From Saprospiraceae bacterium (GTDB lineage: Bacteria > Bacteroidota > Bacteroidia > Chitinophagales > Saprospiraceae), in assembly GCA_030729925.1 (NCBI GenBank), contig JANQWK010000033.1:1-64000 (forward strand): a stretch of 64,000 nt of DNA. Reading direction: 5' to 3'. Positions 35,334-44,367 of this stretch are shown here, in pieces. Numbering within the stretch: position 1 is the first letter of the stretch; every line of letters begins with the position of its first letter. Both the position numbers and the translations under genes were made by a program. The notes beneath the pieces were generated by a model. It saw nothing but the letters and a program-made list of their open reading frames with translations. It made no database searches and was not told the DNA's origin.

Positions 35334-37121
35334 TTATTCGATTAATTGCAATTTTTGCAGAGCATATCCCGGGTACAACACGGAAGTTTTGGTTTTGAAC
35401 CGTTTGTGAACAGCCAGTCGGTTTTGTGCAGAAAATAAGAACACAAAAGGCTGTTCCTCGTAGATCATTTGCTGGAGGGCGCGGTACTGCTCGAAGCGGG
35501 TCGTTTCATCGAGATTAGATTGAATCGCTTCGATCAGGGCATCGCTTTCTGCATTTCCGAATCCGGAAAAATTGCTGCCTGTGCCAATCGCTTCTGTGTG
35601 CCAGGTTTGTCGGGGTTCCCACGATACCGTCTGCGCATTTCTGGCGCCCAAGGTCATTTCAAAGTCTCCGCGGCGGGTTTCTGCCAGGTAAACATTAAAC
35701 TCTGCCCCTACGGGGTTCAGGCCAATTCCAGCTCTTTGCATCTGGTCCTTGAGGAGGAGTACTGTGTTGCGGGAAACCTCCCGGTTGCCGGAAAAATTGC
35801 AGTTGAGGGTCAGTTCCACCCTTTCGCCATTGATTTCTTTATCTACAATTCCGTTGTTGTCACTATCTGTCCAGCCGGCTTCCTCGAGCATTTTTCTAGC
35901 CAGTGAAGGATTGTAAGGAATGAGTTCGAGCGATTTGTTGTAATAAGGCGCCTGAGGATATACGGGGCCTGGGGTTCGGGTGCCAAATCCCTCGTAGAGT
36001 TCGGTAATAATTTCCTCCACATTGATGGCATGTGCCAGGGCGCGGCGTACCTTTTTATCGGAAAGTTTGGGGTTTCTGGTATTCAGGTAAATAAAAGTAT
36101 ATACATCCGAGGGAGCTGCAATCAGTTCATAGCGTTCTTTGGCCATTTCCGACTGCTGGAGTTCCACAAAATCGAGTGGATCCAGTCCGCTGACTACATC
36201 TATCTCTTCGGATTTGATCAGCGACAGGACAGTAGCCGCATTGGGTATGGGTTTGAAAATGAGTCTGTCCGGAAAAGCTTCCAGGGATCGGCCATCTTGG
36301 GCGCTTACGCCATCACCCCAGTAATTTTCCTTTTTTTTGAGCACGAGCTCCTGCCCTTTTTCCCAGCGCTCGAGTGTGTATGGGCCGCTTCCCGAAATGA
36401 GTGCGGGGTCGGAAGAAAATTCGGGAGACTGAAATTTTTCGGCGAAAGCCTGCAAATTGGCATCTGATTTGGATAGGGCTTCGATTTTTTCCGGGTCAGT
36501 GAAGGTGGTCAGCGGTACGGCGGCGAGCAAGCCTTCGGGATCGTACTGATACGCTGGCATCACTGGAATAACGCTTCCGATAGCCTCCTCTGCAAGGAAG
36601 TACGTATCATTGGTGAGTACCGTAAATTTTTTTGGGTTGGCCGGATCTATTTGGATATCCTTGATAAAAGCGAGGTAAGGTCGCAGTCGTTGGGCCTGAA
36701 CCAGTGGGTGAAGGGTCGCTTTCAGGGTAAAAATAAAATCAGCAGCTGTGACAGGGGTATTGTTGGCCCAAACTGCCGCTTCTCTGATTTCGAAAGTGTA
36801 AGACAAGCCGCCTGCGTATGGACCGGAAGCGATACTTTCGACGATGGGTCGGGCGACAGCCAGTTCGGGAACGATTTGCAGGGTTTGATCATCGGTGCCG
36901 AGCAGGAAGGAAAAAATTTGGCTACTGACCAGGGTGCTGTAACTTTGGAAAGCAATGAGCGGGTGGATGCGCTCGGGGTCGGCATCTATGCGTACGATCA
37001 CCTCATTGGAGGTGCGTTTGAAGTCAACGGCGGCTGCTTCGGAAGCTTTATCAGGGGTACACGAATAGACCGAAAGGAGCGCTAACAGCACAAAGAGGAT
37101 GCCTGGATGTTTGAATTTCAT
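35334..37121 (-). CDS. Peptide ABC transporter substrate-binding lipoprotein
   Basis: A 595-residue SBP family 5 protein. The leader (LFVLLALLSVYSC) ends in a lipobox-like SVYSC, so it is tethered to a membrane; then comes TPDKASEAAAVDFKRTS. The fold is shown by LSYTFEIREAAVWANNTPVT-ADFIFTLKAT, GSGPYTLERWEKGQELVLKK, and the DVYTFIYLNTRNPKLSDKKV-RRALAHAIN segment. It probably delivers oligopeptides to the two downstream permeases. First gene of the three-gene operon. The ligand may not be a peptide, since family 5 proteins also bind nickel, heme and sugars. Confidence 0.88.
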   Translation of the reverse strand: MKFKHPGILFVLLALLSVYSCTPDKASEAAAVDFKRTSNEVIVRIDADPERIHPLIAFQSYSTLVSSQIFSFLLGTDDQTLQIVPELAVARPIVESIASGPYAGGLSYTFEIREAAVWANNTPVTAADFIFTLKATLHPLVQAQRLRPYLAFIKDIQIDPANPKKFTVLTNDTYFLAEEAIGSVIPVMPAYQYDPEGLLAAVPLTTFTDPEKIEALSKSDANLQAFAEKFQSPEFSSDPALISGSGPYTLERWEKGQELVLKKKENYWGDGVSAQDGRSLEAFPDRLIFKPIPNAATVLSLIKSEEIDVVSGLDPLDFVELQQSEMAKERYELIAAPSDVYTFIYLNTRNPKLSDKKVRRALAHAINVEEIITELYEGFGTRTPGPVYPQAPYYNKSLELIPYNPSLARKMLEEAGWTDSDNNGIVDKEINGERVELTLNCNFSGNREVSRNTVLLLKDQMQRAGIGLNPVGAEFNVYLAETRRGDFEMTLGARNAQTVSWEPRQTWHTEAIGTGSNFSGFGNAESDALIEAIQSNLDETTRFEQYRALQQMIYEEQPFVFLFSAQNRLAVHKRFKTKTSVLYPGYALQKLQLIE

Positions 37122-37335
37122 CGGTATTGCGTTTTTGGTGAGCCTTTAATTGTTGGAACTTCAAATAAGCCGTAAAGGTACAAAATTTTACCCATCGCAC
37201 ACCAACCTTTGGATTTCGGCACCTGTCCGCCAGGGGCTTTTCGAGGAACTCGTTTCTCCCCGCCGGAGTGTTTTTTTGCCGACAGGCTAAACCTGAGCGA
37301 AGAATTGCTGTTTTGAAGCCAGAAAAATAAATCGT

Positions 37336-38259
37336 ATGAAAACAGTTTTGATTGCGGGGGGAAGTGGATTGATTGGGAGCAGGTTGTCGCAGCTGCTCAG
37401 CGAAAAAGGTTATTCTGTGAGATGGCTCAGCAGGAATCCGAGCCAGGGTAGTCCTTATCCGGCTTTTTCCTGGGATCCTGATCGGGGCGAAATGGATATG
37501 CGCGCTCTGGAGGGGACAGATGCCGTGATCAACCTTGCTGGAGCGGGTATCGCTGAGGGTCGCTGGACGGCGCAAAGAAAGGCCTTGATTATTTCGAGTC
37601 GGGTGAATAGTACGCTTCTGCTGGCGCAAAAAATAGGGGAGTTGCCCCATCCTCCGAAGGTGTATTTGTCAGGAGCAGCGATAGGCATTTATGGCGACAG
37701 GGGTGATGAAAAGCTGGACGAGTCGTCCCGGCCGGGTAGCACTGGCTTTTTGGCTGAAAGTTGTAAGCAATGGGAAGCTGCGATAGAAGAACTATCTGCC
37801 AAGTTGCCGATCCGAACCTGTTTTTTGCGTATTGGGCTTGTCCTGTCGGAAAAAGGAGGGGCGCTGCCAAAAATAAAATTGCCTTTTTACCTCGGACAGG
37901 GTGCTTATTTTGGTCACGGGCGCCAGTGGTACTCGTGGGTTCACATAGACGATGTGTGTGGCATGTTTATGACCGCACTGGAAAATGAGCGCTGGTCGGG
38001 GGTGTACAACGCTACGGCGCCGGAGCCTGTCACGAACCGGGTGTTAACCCGCATGGTGGGACGGGTGTGGTTTAGATTTTTCATCAAAATTCCCATTCCA
38101 GTACCTGCGTTTGTACTCAAGTTGGTACTCGGAGAAATGTCGGAAACGGTATTATCCAGTGCACGTGTCTATCCGAAACGCGCACTGGAAGCCGGTTATA
38201 CCTTCGGTTTTCCGGAGTTGGAGGTCGGTTTGCGCGACTTGAAAGCCCGGAAACTATAG
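37336..38259 (+). CDS. TIGR01777-type NAD(P)-dependent epimerase
   Basis: A 307-residue short-chain-dehydrogenase-like protein of the YfcH/TIGR01777 group. Landmarks are the nucleotide-binding start TVLIAGGSGLIGSRLSQLL, VINLAGAGIAEGRWTAQRK, VYLSGAAIGIYGDRGDEKLD and IGLVLSEKGGALPKI, then WYSWVHIDDVCGMF. The catalytic Y-x-x-x-K is not in the usual arrangement, as in many of this group, so the activity is unclear. Length is standard. It ends 6 bp from the convergent HAD gene and appears monocistronic. Confidence 0.87.
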   Translation: MKTVLIAGGSGLIGSRLSQLLSEKGYSVRWLSRNPSQGSPYPAFSWDPDRGEMDMRALEGTDAVINLAGAGIAEGRWTAQRKALIISSRVNSTLLLAQKIGELPHPPKVYLSGAAIGIYGDRGDEKLDESSRPGSTGFLAESCKQWEAAIEELSAKLPIRTCFLRIGLVLSEKGGALPKIKLPFYLGQGAYFGHGRQWYSWVHIDDVCGMFMTALENERWSGVYNATAPEPVTNRVLTRMVGRVWFRFFIKIPIPVPAFVLKLVLGEMSETVLSSARVYPKRALEAGYTFGFPELEVGLRDLKARKL

Positions 38260-38265
38260 GCAAGG

Positions 38266-38697
38266 CTAATCTTTAAAAACCTCGATCTCGTGGGTCTTGA
38301 CCACGAGATCGGTAAACTTTCCCTTAAAGCGGGTAGCCTTCACGATGTGGTTGTCGATCCAGTGGTAATTGCCACCGCGGGGCTTGTTCATCAGCAGGAT
38401 GTGGTAGCGGAAACCGTGCTGCAACAGCCAATCTTCTGTAATCTCCCGGTGTTCTTCTGTTCTGGAAGTGAAAAAAGTAATCCGGTGTCCGTCCTCGAAC
38501 CACTTATTCACAATTTTGAGGGCATCCGGGTAGGGCAGGATAGTCCCCATCCGTTCCGGCTCCTCGTTGGGTACGTCATCGCAGATCGTCCCGTCTATGT
38601 CAATGAGGAAATTTTTCACTTCATTGGGCAGAATTGGACTGATTCGTTCGCCTTTCTCGTTGAAGGTTTCCTGCAGATTTTGGTCATCCAATAGCAT
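38266..38697 (-). CDS. HAD-superfamily hydrolase-like protein
   Basis: A 143-residue protein with HAD motif I (NFLIDIDGTICDDV, nucleophile and acid/base Asp), motif II (ITFFTSRTEEH) and the basic KATRFKGKF region. The sequence carries a conserved Bacteroidota protein sometimes labelled phosphoheptose isomerase, which seems a wrong name because no SIS domain is visible. The HAD acidic motif IV is not obvious, but the WIDNHIV stretch may contribute the Asp. A phosphatase is likely; substrate unknown. The last codons carry a terminator hairpin. -7 box at 38730-38737. Confidence 0.72.
   Translation of the reverse strand: MLLDDQNLQETFNEKGERISPILPNEVKNFLIDIDGTICDDVPNEEPERMGTILPYPDALKIVNKWFEDGHRITFFTSRTEEHREITEDWLLQHGFRYHILLMNKPRGGNYHWIDNHIVKATRFKGKFTDLVVKTHEIEVFKD
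38283..38311 (-). terminator. Terminator hairpin inside the 3' end of the HAD gene
   Basis: CGATCTCGTGG (38283-38293) and CCACGAGATCG (38301-38311) form a perfect 11-bp stem with a 7-nt loop. Read on the minus strand the hairpin is followed by GAGGTTTTTAAAG. It overlaps the last codons and may act for both strands. Confidence 0.45.
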
Positions 38698-38729
38698 AAA
38701 GCGTAGATATTTTTGTTTTTAAACTAAGT

Positions 38730-38737
38730 CAAAGGTA
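38730..38737 (-). promoter_or_regulatory. Candidate -7 box for the HAD gene
   Basis: Minus-strand TACCTTTG, full match to TAnnTTTG, 32 bp upstream of the ATG at 38697. No convincing -33 TTTG. Confidence 0.4.
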
Positions 38738-38831
38738 CAACAAAAAACGAAACTGGGTTTTAAAATCCGGTTAAATTCCCTCCCCCGCACCCTTGTTCCC
38801 GTTACTTTCGAAAAAATACCTGGGCTTAGGG

Positions 38832-38905
38832 GGTTACTTTTGGCAGTGTGGGGGTATTAACAAGGGTAATCCAGGTGCAAGGCACCTTAAGGTGCCTTGC
38901 ACCTG
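38832..38905 (+). repeat. REP-like palindromic element, copy 2
   Basis: Head GGTTACTTTTG, seven bases, GGGGGTATTAA (38832-38860), then CAAGGGTAATC and a perfect 34-bp palindrome at 38872-38905 centred on CACCTTAAGGTG. It lies in the 262-bp gap between the HAD gene and the M23 peptidase gene. Compared with the copies at 22812 and 48282, the head, the spacer and the palindrome are all shared. Confidence 0.8.
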
Positions 38906-38959
38906 TCAAATAAAATATTGATTTTCAGAGTTTTGTTAATTTTTTCAACAAAAAAAGCG

Positions 38960-39865
38960 CTAAAAATTAATATAAGCGGTTGGATCTATGGGTGCACCGT
39001 TTTGCCAGAGTTCGAAATGGAGGTGTGGGCCATCGCTGAGGTCTCCCGTATCGCCGATAATAGCCACGGCCTCTCCGGCTTTGACGAAGCTGCCTACTTT
39101 TTTCAGGAGTACGGAATTGTGTTTATAAAAGGAAATCATGTTGTTGGCGTGTTGAATGCCAATGGTATTTCCGGTTTCGATGGTCCAGTCCGACAAAAAC
39201 ACATAACCGTCCATAGTTGCCTTTACTGGGGTATTGCGGGGAGCCAGGATATCCACTCCAAAATGTTGGTCTGTGGGCATAAAACGGGCACTAATTTCTC
39301 CATTGACCGGGGCAATCAGGTACAATTGTTCCAGCGATCGGTTGTCCGGATAAGCCATAGGGCTCACGTTTTCGAGGATACGCAGGTTGGTACCTGAGCC
39401 GGACTCGCGTTCTACCTCTTGGCGGAGCAGCTCGTCTGCTTCGTTGCGCTCTACGGCTTTGATGGAATCCAGGGGATAAAAAGCTGTATTTTGGCGGGCA
39501 TCTTCGGCGGTCTGGGCTTCTCCTACCAGCATTTTTTTGACATTGGCGGTATATTGCGCTTGTGCCTCGAGGGTTTGCTCGAGGGCGGCGACTTCCTCGT
39601 AGAGCAGATTGACCTCTTCTTGACTTACCCCCGAGGCATAGCCTGGTATGTAGGTAGCCAGAGGGGTAAAGATGATCAGGGAGGCGATAAAAGTGGTGAC
39701 CACAACAAAAATGGTACTGACTAAAATCCAAAAATTGCCGATAGAGAGCCGGTAGGAACCTACTTCTTCGAAGGTCTCATTATTCATGATGATGAGCCGG
39801 TAGGTGTGCTGCATGCGCTCTTTCCAGGCTGCCCATTTTCCTTTTCCAGAAGTAGCTGGCATCAT
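38960..39865 (-). CDS. M23 (LytM) family metallopeptidase
   Basis: A 301-residue membrane-anchored peptidoglycan endopeptidase. After a cytoplasmic N-terminus with MNNETFEEVGSYRLS, one membrane helix (NFWILVSTIFVVVTTFIASL) and a coiled-coil part (QEEVNLLYEEVAALEQTLEA) lead to the C-terminal LytM domain. Zinc ligands are seen in HFGVDILAP (His, Asp) and HLHFEL. These residues are complete, so it should be catalytically active rather than an EnvC-like activator. The ATG at 39865 is the first in frame; a TTG at 39886 would extend it by seven residues. Confidence 0.88.
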   Translation of the reverse strand: MMPATSGKGKWAAWKERMQHTYRLIIMNNETFEEVGSYRLSIGNFWILVSTIFVVVTTFIASLIIFTPLATYIPGYASGVSQEEVNLLYEEVAALEQTLEAQAQYTANVKKMLVGEAQTAEDARQNTAFYPLDSIKAVERNEADELLRQEVERESGSGTNLRILENVSPMAYPDNRSLEQLYLIAPVNGEISARFMPTDQHFGVDILAPRNTPVKATMDGYVFLSDWTIETGNTIGIQHANNMISFYKHNSVLLKKVGSFVKAGEAVAIIGDTGDLSDGPHLHFELWQNGAPIDPTAYINF

Positions 39866-39959
39866 TTTTTTCCTTCTTTTTGACAAAATTAACGGCTTTC
39901 CCAGCTATTTGCAGGGATTTGGCTGTTAATTTTTTATCTGCTGTATAATTTAGGGGCTT

Positions 39960-39967
39960 TATTTTTG
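39960..39967 (+). promoter_or_regulatory. Candidate -7 box upstream of the PorW/SprE-like gene
   Basis: TATTTTTG, full TAnnTTTG match, 63 bp upstream of the ATG at 40031. No -33 element is obvious. Confidence 0.4.
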
Positions 39968-40030
39968 TTATTTAAGATATTTGCTTGGCTGGCTCGTGCC
40001 GGAGCTTTTCTAAACCAGTTTGTTCGACCT

Positions 40031-42940
40031 ATGAGAAAAATTTTTATCCTCGTGTTTGTTTCCTTGTTGCTGGGATCCTGCGTGACCCAAAAACAAAAGG
40101 ATGATGTTCCGGCGCTGAAAAAGTTTTACCACAATACGACTTCCAAATACAACGGCTATTTCAATGCCAACGAGATCATGGTGGCAAGTTTTGCAGCCCT
40201 GGATGCTGCTCATGAGGATAATTTCAACAAACTGCTGCCGCTGTACCCTTATCTGGAGGCGGATAACCCTCAGTTGGTGGGCCAGGAACTGGATAAGGCG
40301 ATCGAAAAGGTGAGCATTGTTGCCAATTTGCACCGCCAGGGCGAGTGGGTGGATGATTGTTACTTGCTGATTGGCCAGGCGCTTTTCCTGAAACAGGATT
40401 ACGAGGCTGCCGAGGAAATGCTTGCCTATATGATAGATGAGTTTAAGCCGGGGAAAAAGCCGAAAGCTACCGCAAAGCCGTCCAGGCCTTCGACGGCGAA
40501 AGAGCGCCTGAAGGCGCAAAAGGTGGCCAAACAGGCGCGTAAGAAACGGATCAAGGAACAGAAAAAGAAGAAAAAGGAGCGCGACAGGCAGGTGAAGGCT
40601 GCACGCAAAGCGCGGCAAAAAGGCAAACCGGTTCCGAAACCGAAGAGTCAGGAGGATAAGATCGCAGCAGAGGAAAGCAAACGGCTGGAGGCAGAACGGG
40701 CCAAACGGGAGGCCGAGGAGGCTGCCGCCAAAAAAGAGGCCGAAGAGGAAAATTATTTCTTGAAAAAGCGCCCTGCTTATCAGGAAGGGATGCTCTGGCT
40801 GGCAAAGACGATGATCGAACGGGATAAGTACGACGCGGCGACCCGCTTGATCGGAGATCTGGAAAAAAACCCGAAGACGTTCAGCGATTTGAGACCCCAG
40901 ATCGAGGTGCTGAAGGCGTATAGCTCGATCCGCCGATCCCAGTTTGCGATGGCTATCCAGCCACTCGAAACAGCGCTGCAAATGGAACTGCCCCGGGAAG
41001 AGGAGACCCGCTACCGCTTTGTACTGGCGCAGTTGTACCAGATGACGGGCAGCGAGGCGAAAGCCTTGGAGGAGTACAGCCGGGTGGCACGGATTACGAC
41101 CAATTACGAGATGGAGTTCAGCGCACGGCTCAATACGACCCTCAGTCGCTGGACGAGTGGGGGCGGTACGGCTGCGGACGCTATAGCGGATCTGGAGAAA
41201 ATGCTGAAAGACGACAAGAATATTGATTTTCACGACCGCATTTATTTTGCATTGGCTGTGATACAGTTGAAAGCAGGGATGCGAGAGGCAGCGATCGCAA
41301 GCCTGGAGCAGGCCTTGGGGTCTGAAAAGGTGAGCACCGCACAACAGGCCGAGGCTTATTTTATGTTGGCCGAATTGTTTTTCGAAACGGATGATTTCGT
41401 CGAGGCAAAGAACTTTTACGACAAGGCGCTTCAGGCTATGCCCGATTCCGATGAACGCTACCCCCGCGTGGAGCGCTTTAGCAAAAATTTGACCGAAATT
41501 GCACGCAACCTGGAGCTGATTACCCTCCAGGATAGCTTACTGGTGCTGGCCAATCTGAGTGATGAGGAGAAACAGGCAAGGGCTTTTGCGATCAAACAAA
41601 AACAGGACGAAGAGCGCCGCCAGGCTCTGGCGCGCAATGCGAGTCAAACGGCGTCTCTGACCCAGGATGCGCGTACTTTCCAACGGGGTAACCCGGTTAC
41701 GAGCGCAGGAACCGGCGCGACCCCCAGTGCGTTTTTTGCCTACGACGATCGTTCGGTAAAACGCGGGGAAAGGGATTTTGAGCGAAAATGGGGAGCGATT
41801 GCACTGGAAGACAACTGGCGACGCTCCGCCAGCCGCATGGCGACGGCGGAGTCGGAAACGATCGTAGAGGAGGCGGCCCGACCTAACGCTGCACTCACTG
41901 CCGAGGAGGTGAATGCCTTGCTTGCCGGGGTGCCTACGAGTGAGACAGACAAGGTGGCGGCACAGTTTGCGATCATGCAGGCCATGTTCACGCTGGGACA
42001 GTTGTATCGCGAAATCCTGGATCGCCCGGATATGGCCGTCGAAATACTGGAAGCATTGAACACGCGCTTCCCGGGGAGCAGCTTCGAATTGGATTCCTGG
42101 TACAACCTATACGTGGCTTGTCTGGATATGCGCGATGCGGCTAAAGCTCAAGTGTATTTCGATAAAATTGTGGGCAAATACCCGGCGTCTAATTATGCCC
42201 AGTTGCTTCAGGATCCCAATTACCTGACCGATATGCAGCGGGCAGAGCGGGAACTGAACGCGTTTTACGATGAGGCTTACAGCGATCTGATGGCCGGCAA
42301 TTTTCAGCAGGCTTTCGATAAGAGCAGCACGGCACCCACTCGTTTTGGCGCACAAAATATCCTGCAACCCCGCTTCGCCCTGGTGAACGCGATGAGTCTG
42401 GGCAACCTAAAGGGCAAAGAGGCCTACGTGCAGGCACTTCGGGATCTGATAGACCGCTATCCCAGTACAGCAGAAGAGCGACAGGCGCGCGAAATGCTGC
42501 GCTTGCTGGGCGAAGTGTCTGTGGTTTTACCGGGAGGGGAGCGACCGGCTGCCGAGAAGGAGGCTTTCGTGATCGAGGATGAACAGCTTCACTATATCCT
42601 GATTACTTATTCCGGCAAAGCCAATGTGAATGATGTCCGGGTGATGGTTTCCGATTACAACAATAAGTTCCACCGCAACGATAACCTTAGCGATACCCCC
42701 CTGTTCCTGGGATCCAACCCGGAAGAGCGCATCCCACTGATCGTGCTGCGCCGCTTTAAGAATAAAAACGATGCTATGGCGTATTACTACGGCGTGGAAA
42801 AAAATAAAGGAGAGTTCACCAAAGAGGGTACTACGTTCGAATTGTTTCCGGTGAGCCAGAATAATTACCGCACCGTGCTGAAACAAAAGTCAGTGGCCGC
42901 TTATCGGGAGTTTTTCCGCGAGGAATACCTCAAGAAATAG
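40031..42940 (+). CDS. PorW/SprE-like TPR lipoprotein of the type IX secretion system
   Basis: A 969-residue lipoprotein. The leader MRKIFILVFVSLLLGSC gives a lipobox at GSC; upstream in-frame codons are dropped for this reason. The mature start FYHNTTSKYNGYFNANEIMV and the TPR-rich body match PorW/SprE, an outer-membrane lipoprotein required for T9SS secretion and gliding. A highly basic, Lys/Arg/Glu-rich insertion lies at about residues 137-240 (AKERLKAQKVAKQARKKRIK and further). The C-terminus contains a domain shared with PorW (HYILITYSGKANVNDVRVMV, IPLIVLRRFKNKNDAMAYYY). It overlaps the convergent permease gene by 11 bp. T9SS role rests on family recognition. Confidence 0.78.
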   Translation: MRKIFILVFVSLLLGSCVTQKQKDDVPALKKFYHNTTSKYNGYFNANEIMVASFAALDAAHEDNFNKLLPLYPYLEADNPQLVGQELDKAIEKVSIVANLHRQGEWVDDCYLLIGQALFLKQDYEAAEEMLAYMIDEFKPGKKPKATAKPSRPSTAKERLKAQKVAKQARKKRIKEQKKKKKERDRQVKAARKARQKGKPVPKPKSQEDKIAAEESKRLEAERAKREAEEAAAKKEAEEENYFLKKRPAYQEGMLWLAKTMIERDKYDAATRLIGDLEKNPKTFSDLRPQIEVLKAYSSIRRSQFAMAIQPLETALQMELPREEETRYRFVLAQLYQMTGSEAKALEEYSRVARITTNYEMEFSARLNTTLSRWTSGGGTAADAIADLEKMLKDDKNIDFHDRIYFALAVIQLKAGMREAAIASLEQALGSEKVSTAQQAEAYFMLAELFFETDDFVEAKNFYDKALQAMPDSDERYPRVERFSKNLTEIARNLELITLQDSLLVLANLSDEEKQARAFAIKQKQDEERRQALARNASQTASLTQDARTFQRGNPVTSAGTGATPSAFFAYDDRSVKRGERDFERKWGAIALEDNWRRSASRMATAESETIVEEAARPNAALTAEEVNALLAGVPTSETDKVAAQFAIMQAMFTLGQLYREILDRPDMAVEILEALNTRFPGSSFELDSWYNLYVACLDMRDAAKAQVYFDKIVGKYPASNYAQLLQDPNYLTDMQRAERELNAFYDEAYSDLMAGNFQQAFDKSSTAPTRFGAQNILQPRFALVNAMSLGNLKGKEAYVQALRDLIDRYPSTAEERQAREMLRLLGEVSVVLPGGERPAAEKEAFVIEDEQLHYILITYSGKANVNDVRVMVSDYNNKFHRNDNLSDTPLFLGSNPEERIPLIVLRRFKNKNDAMAYYYGVEKNKGEFTKEGTTFELFPVSQNNYRTVLKQKSVAAYREFFREEYLKK

Positions 42941-44282
42941 GGCTGCTCCTGCGGTACAATACGATTCCCAGCGCCATCCAAATCCCTACAATGATCCATT
43001 CTGTAGGGATGAGCGCAGCCGGCATGCCGGGCAAAAACAGCAGAGCCAGTGCCAAGGAACAGACCATGGCCAGCGATCCGACCAGCCGACCTGCTTTTAC
43101 CCGAAAAGGGCGTGGCATGTCGGGCTCCTTGCGGCGGAGTGCCAGAAAGGCGGCAGCGACAATGCCATAGGCAATCAGCAGACTGAAACTGCCTGCGTTG
43201 ACAAAGAAGATCATGGCTTTGCGCCCCATGAGGGCAGAGATGATGGCAACCCCGGTGATGATGGCAAGGGTTTTGTAAGGTGAGCCATAACGGGGATGGA
43301 TGACGTTGAGGCGCTCCGGCAACATACCAGAGGCTGCCATCGCCAGCATAGCCCTGCTGCCCCCGATCATAAAGGCATTCCAACTGGTGATGATCCCGGC
43401 TATACCGCAGGCAATGACCAGATTACCCATCCAGGGCTTGTTCCAGGCCGCAATGGCCGCATCCGCAACGGCAAAGCCATCGCGGTCAATCTGATCCGAG
43501 GGAAGGGCAAAAGCTAAGGCCGCAACGACCAAAATGTACCAGGCTATGGCGATGTAAATGGACCACATCATAAGGCGAACCATTTTGCGAGGGGGGAGCT
43601 TGATTTCTTCGGCCGTTTGAGGGATGACGTCAAAGCCGACCATCAAAAATGGAATGATGACCATAACCGAAAATATTCCCCGGATATGGTCGCGAAATAA
43701 AGGTTCCAGGTGCGCAGTCTGACCATTTTGACCAAAAGATCCAATCGCAAAGACAATGCCAAGCAGGAGTATGGCGCCGACCGCGATGTTTTGTACCTTG
43801 GCAGACAGCCGGATGCCGCGCAGGTTGATACCCAGTATGATCAGTGAGGTGATAACGCCAATCAGCACGTAACTGGCATAGACTTCATACCCGGCAAAGG
43901 TCCAAAGGTAGCCAAAGCGGAGATCCGGAAAGAAATACTCCATCGCTACCGGAAAAGCCGCCGCTTGCAGGGCCACTACGGATACATACGTGAGGGTAAG
44001 TGACCAAGTGCAGATGAACGAAATGGTTTTGCCGAAGGCGCGCATACTATATACGTGTTCACCACCCAATTGGGGCATGGCAGCTGCAAGTTCGGCATAA
44101 GTGAGACCAATGGTCGTGAACACGAGTGCCGAGAGTACAAAGGCAATGATGGCTCCCAGCGATCCGGCGTCCAAAATAATACCACCGGACAACACAATCC
44201 ATCCCCAGCCAATGATGGCTCCCAGGGAAAGCGTCATGACTTCGGTTTGTCCAAGTACTTTTTTGATGTTGTGGTCGTGCAT
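42930..44282 (-). CDS. APC-superfamily amino acid permease
   Basis: A 450-residue inner-membrane transporter with about twelve helices. Landmarks are the first-helix motif TLSLGAIIGWGWIVLSGGII, the Gly-rich AELAAAMPQLGGEHVYSMRA in helix 3, and FLMVGFDVIPQTAEEIKLPP in the middle. Substrate is uncertain (amino acid or polyamine). The ATG at 44282 (MHDHNIKKVLGQTEVMTLSL) is chosen because the 35 upstream codons overlap the divergent promoter. The last 11 bp overlap the convergent PorW-like gene. Confidence 0.85.
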   Translation of the reverse strand: MHDHNIKKVLGQTEVMTLSLGAIIGWGWIVLSGGIILDAGSLGAIIAFVLSALVFTTIGLTYAELAAAMPQLGGEHVYSMRAFGKTISFICTWSLTLTYVSVVALQAAAFPVAMEYFFPDLRFGYLWTFAGYEVYASYVLIGVITSLIILGINLRGIRLSAKVQNIAVGAILLLGIVFAIGSFGQNGQTAHLEPLFRDHIRGIFSVMVIIPFLMVGFDVIPQTAEEIKLPPRKMVRLMMWSIYIAIAWYILVVAALAFALPSDQIDRDGFAVADAAIAAWNKPWMGNLVIACGIAGIITSWNAFMIGGSRAMLAMAASGMLPERLNVIHPRYGSPYKTLAIITGVAIISALMGRKAMIFFVNAGSFSLLIAYGIVAAAFLALRRKEPDMPRPFRVKAGRLVGSLAMVCSLALALLFLPGMPAALIPTEWIIVGIWMALGIVLYRRSSPIS

Positions 44283-44310
44283 ACGGGTAATTTTTTCGGA
44301 ACCGGTTTCG

Positions 44311-44318
44311 TATTTTTG
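44311..44318 (+). promoter_or_regulatory. Candidate -7 box for the DUF6503-like gene
   Basis: TATTTTTG, full TAnnTTTG match, 49 bp upstream of the ATG at 44368, in the short divergent region with the permease gene. Confidence 0.4.
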
Positions 44319-44367
44319 CGAGTAATATACACTTATTTGTCCGAGCGCACCTAAAAACAACCCGCCC

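Noticed and set aside
38266..38697. Name phosphoheptose isomerase for the HAD protein
   Set aside because: HAD motif DIDGT is clear and no SIS sugar-isomerase motif is seen.
40010..41344. Long open frame (444 codons) on the minus strand inside the PorW-like gene
   Set aside because: It is antisense to a clear lipoprotein gene with family motifs; composition is shaped by the codons of the opposite strand, and no motif is recognisable.
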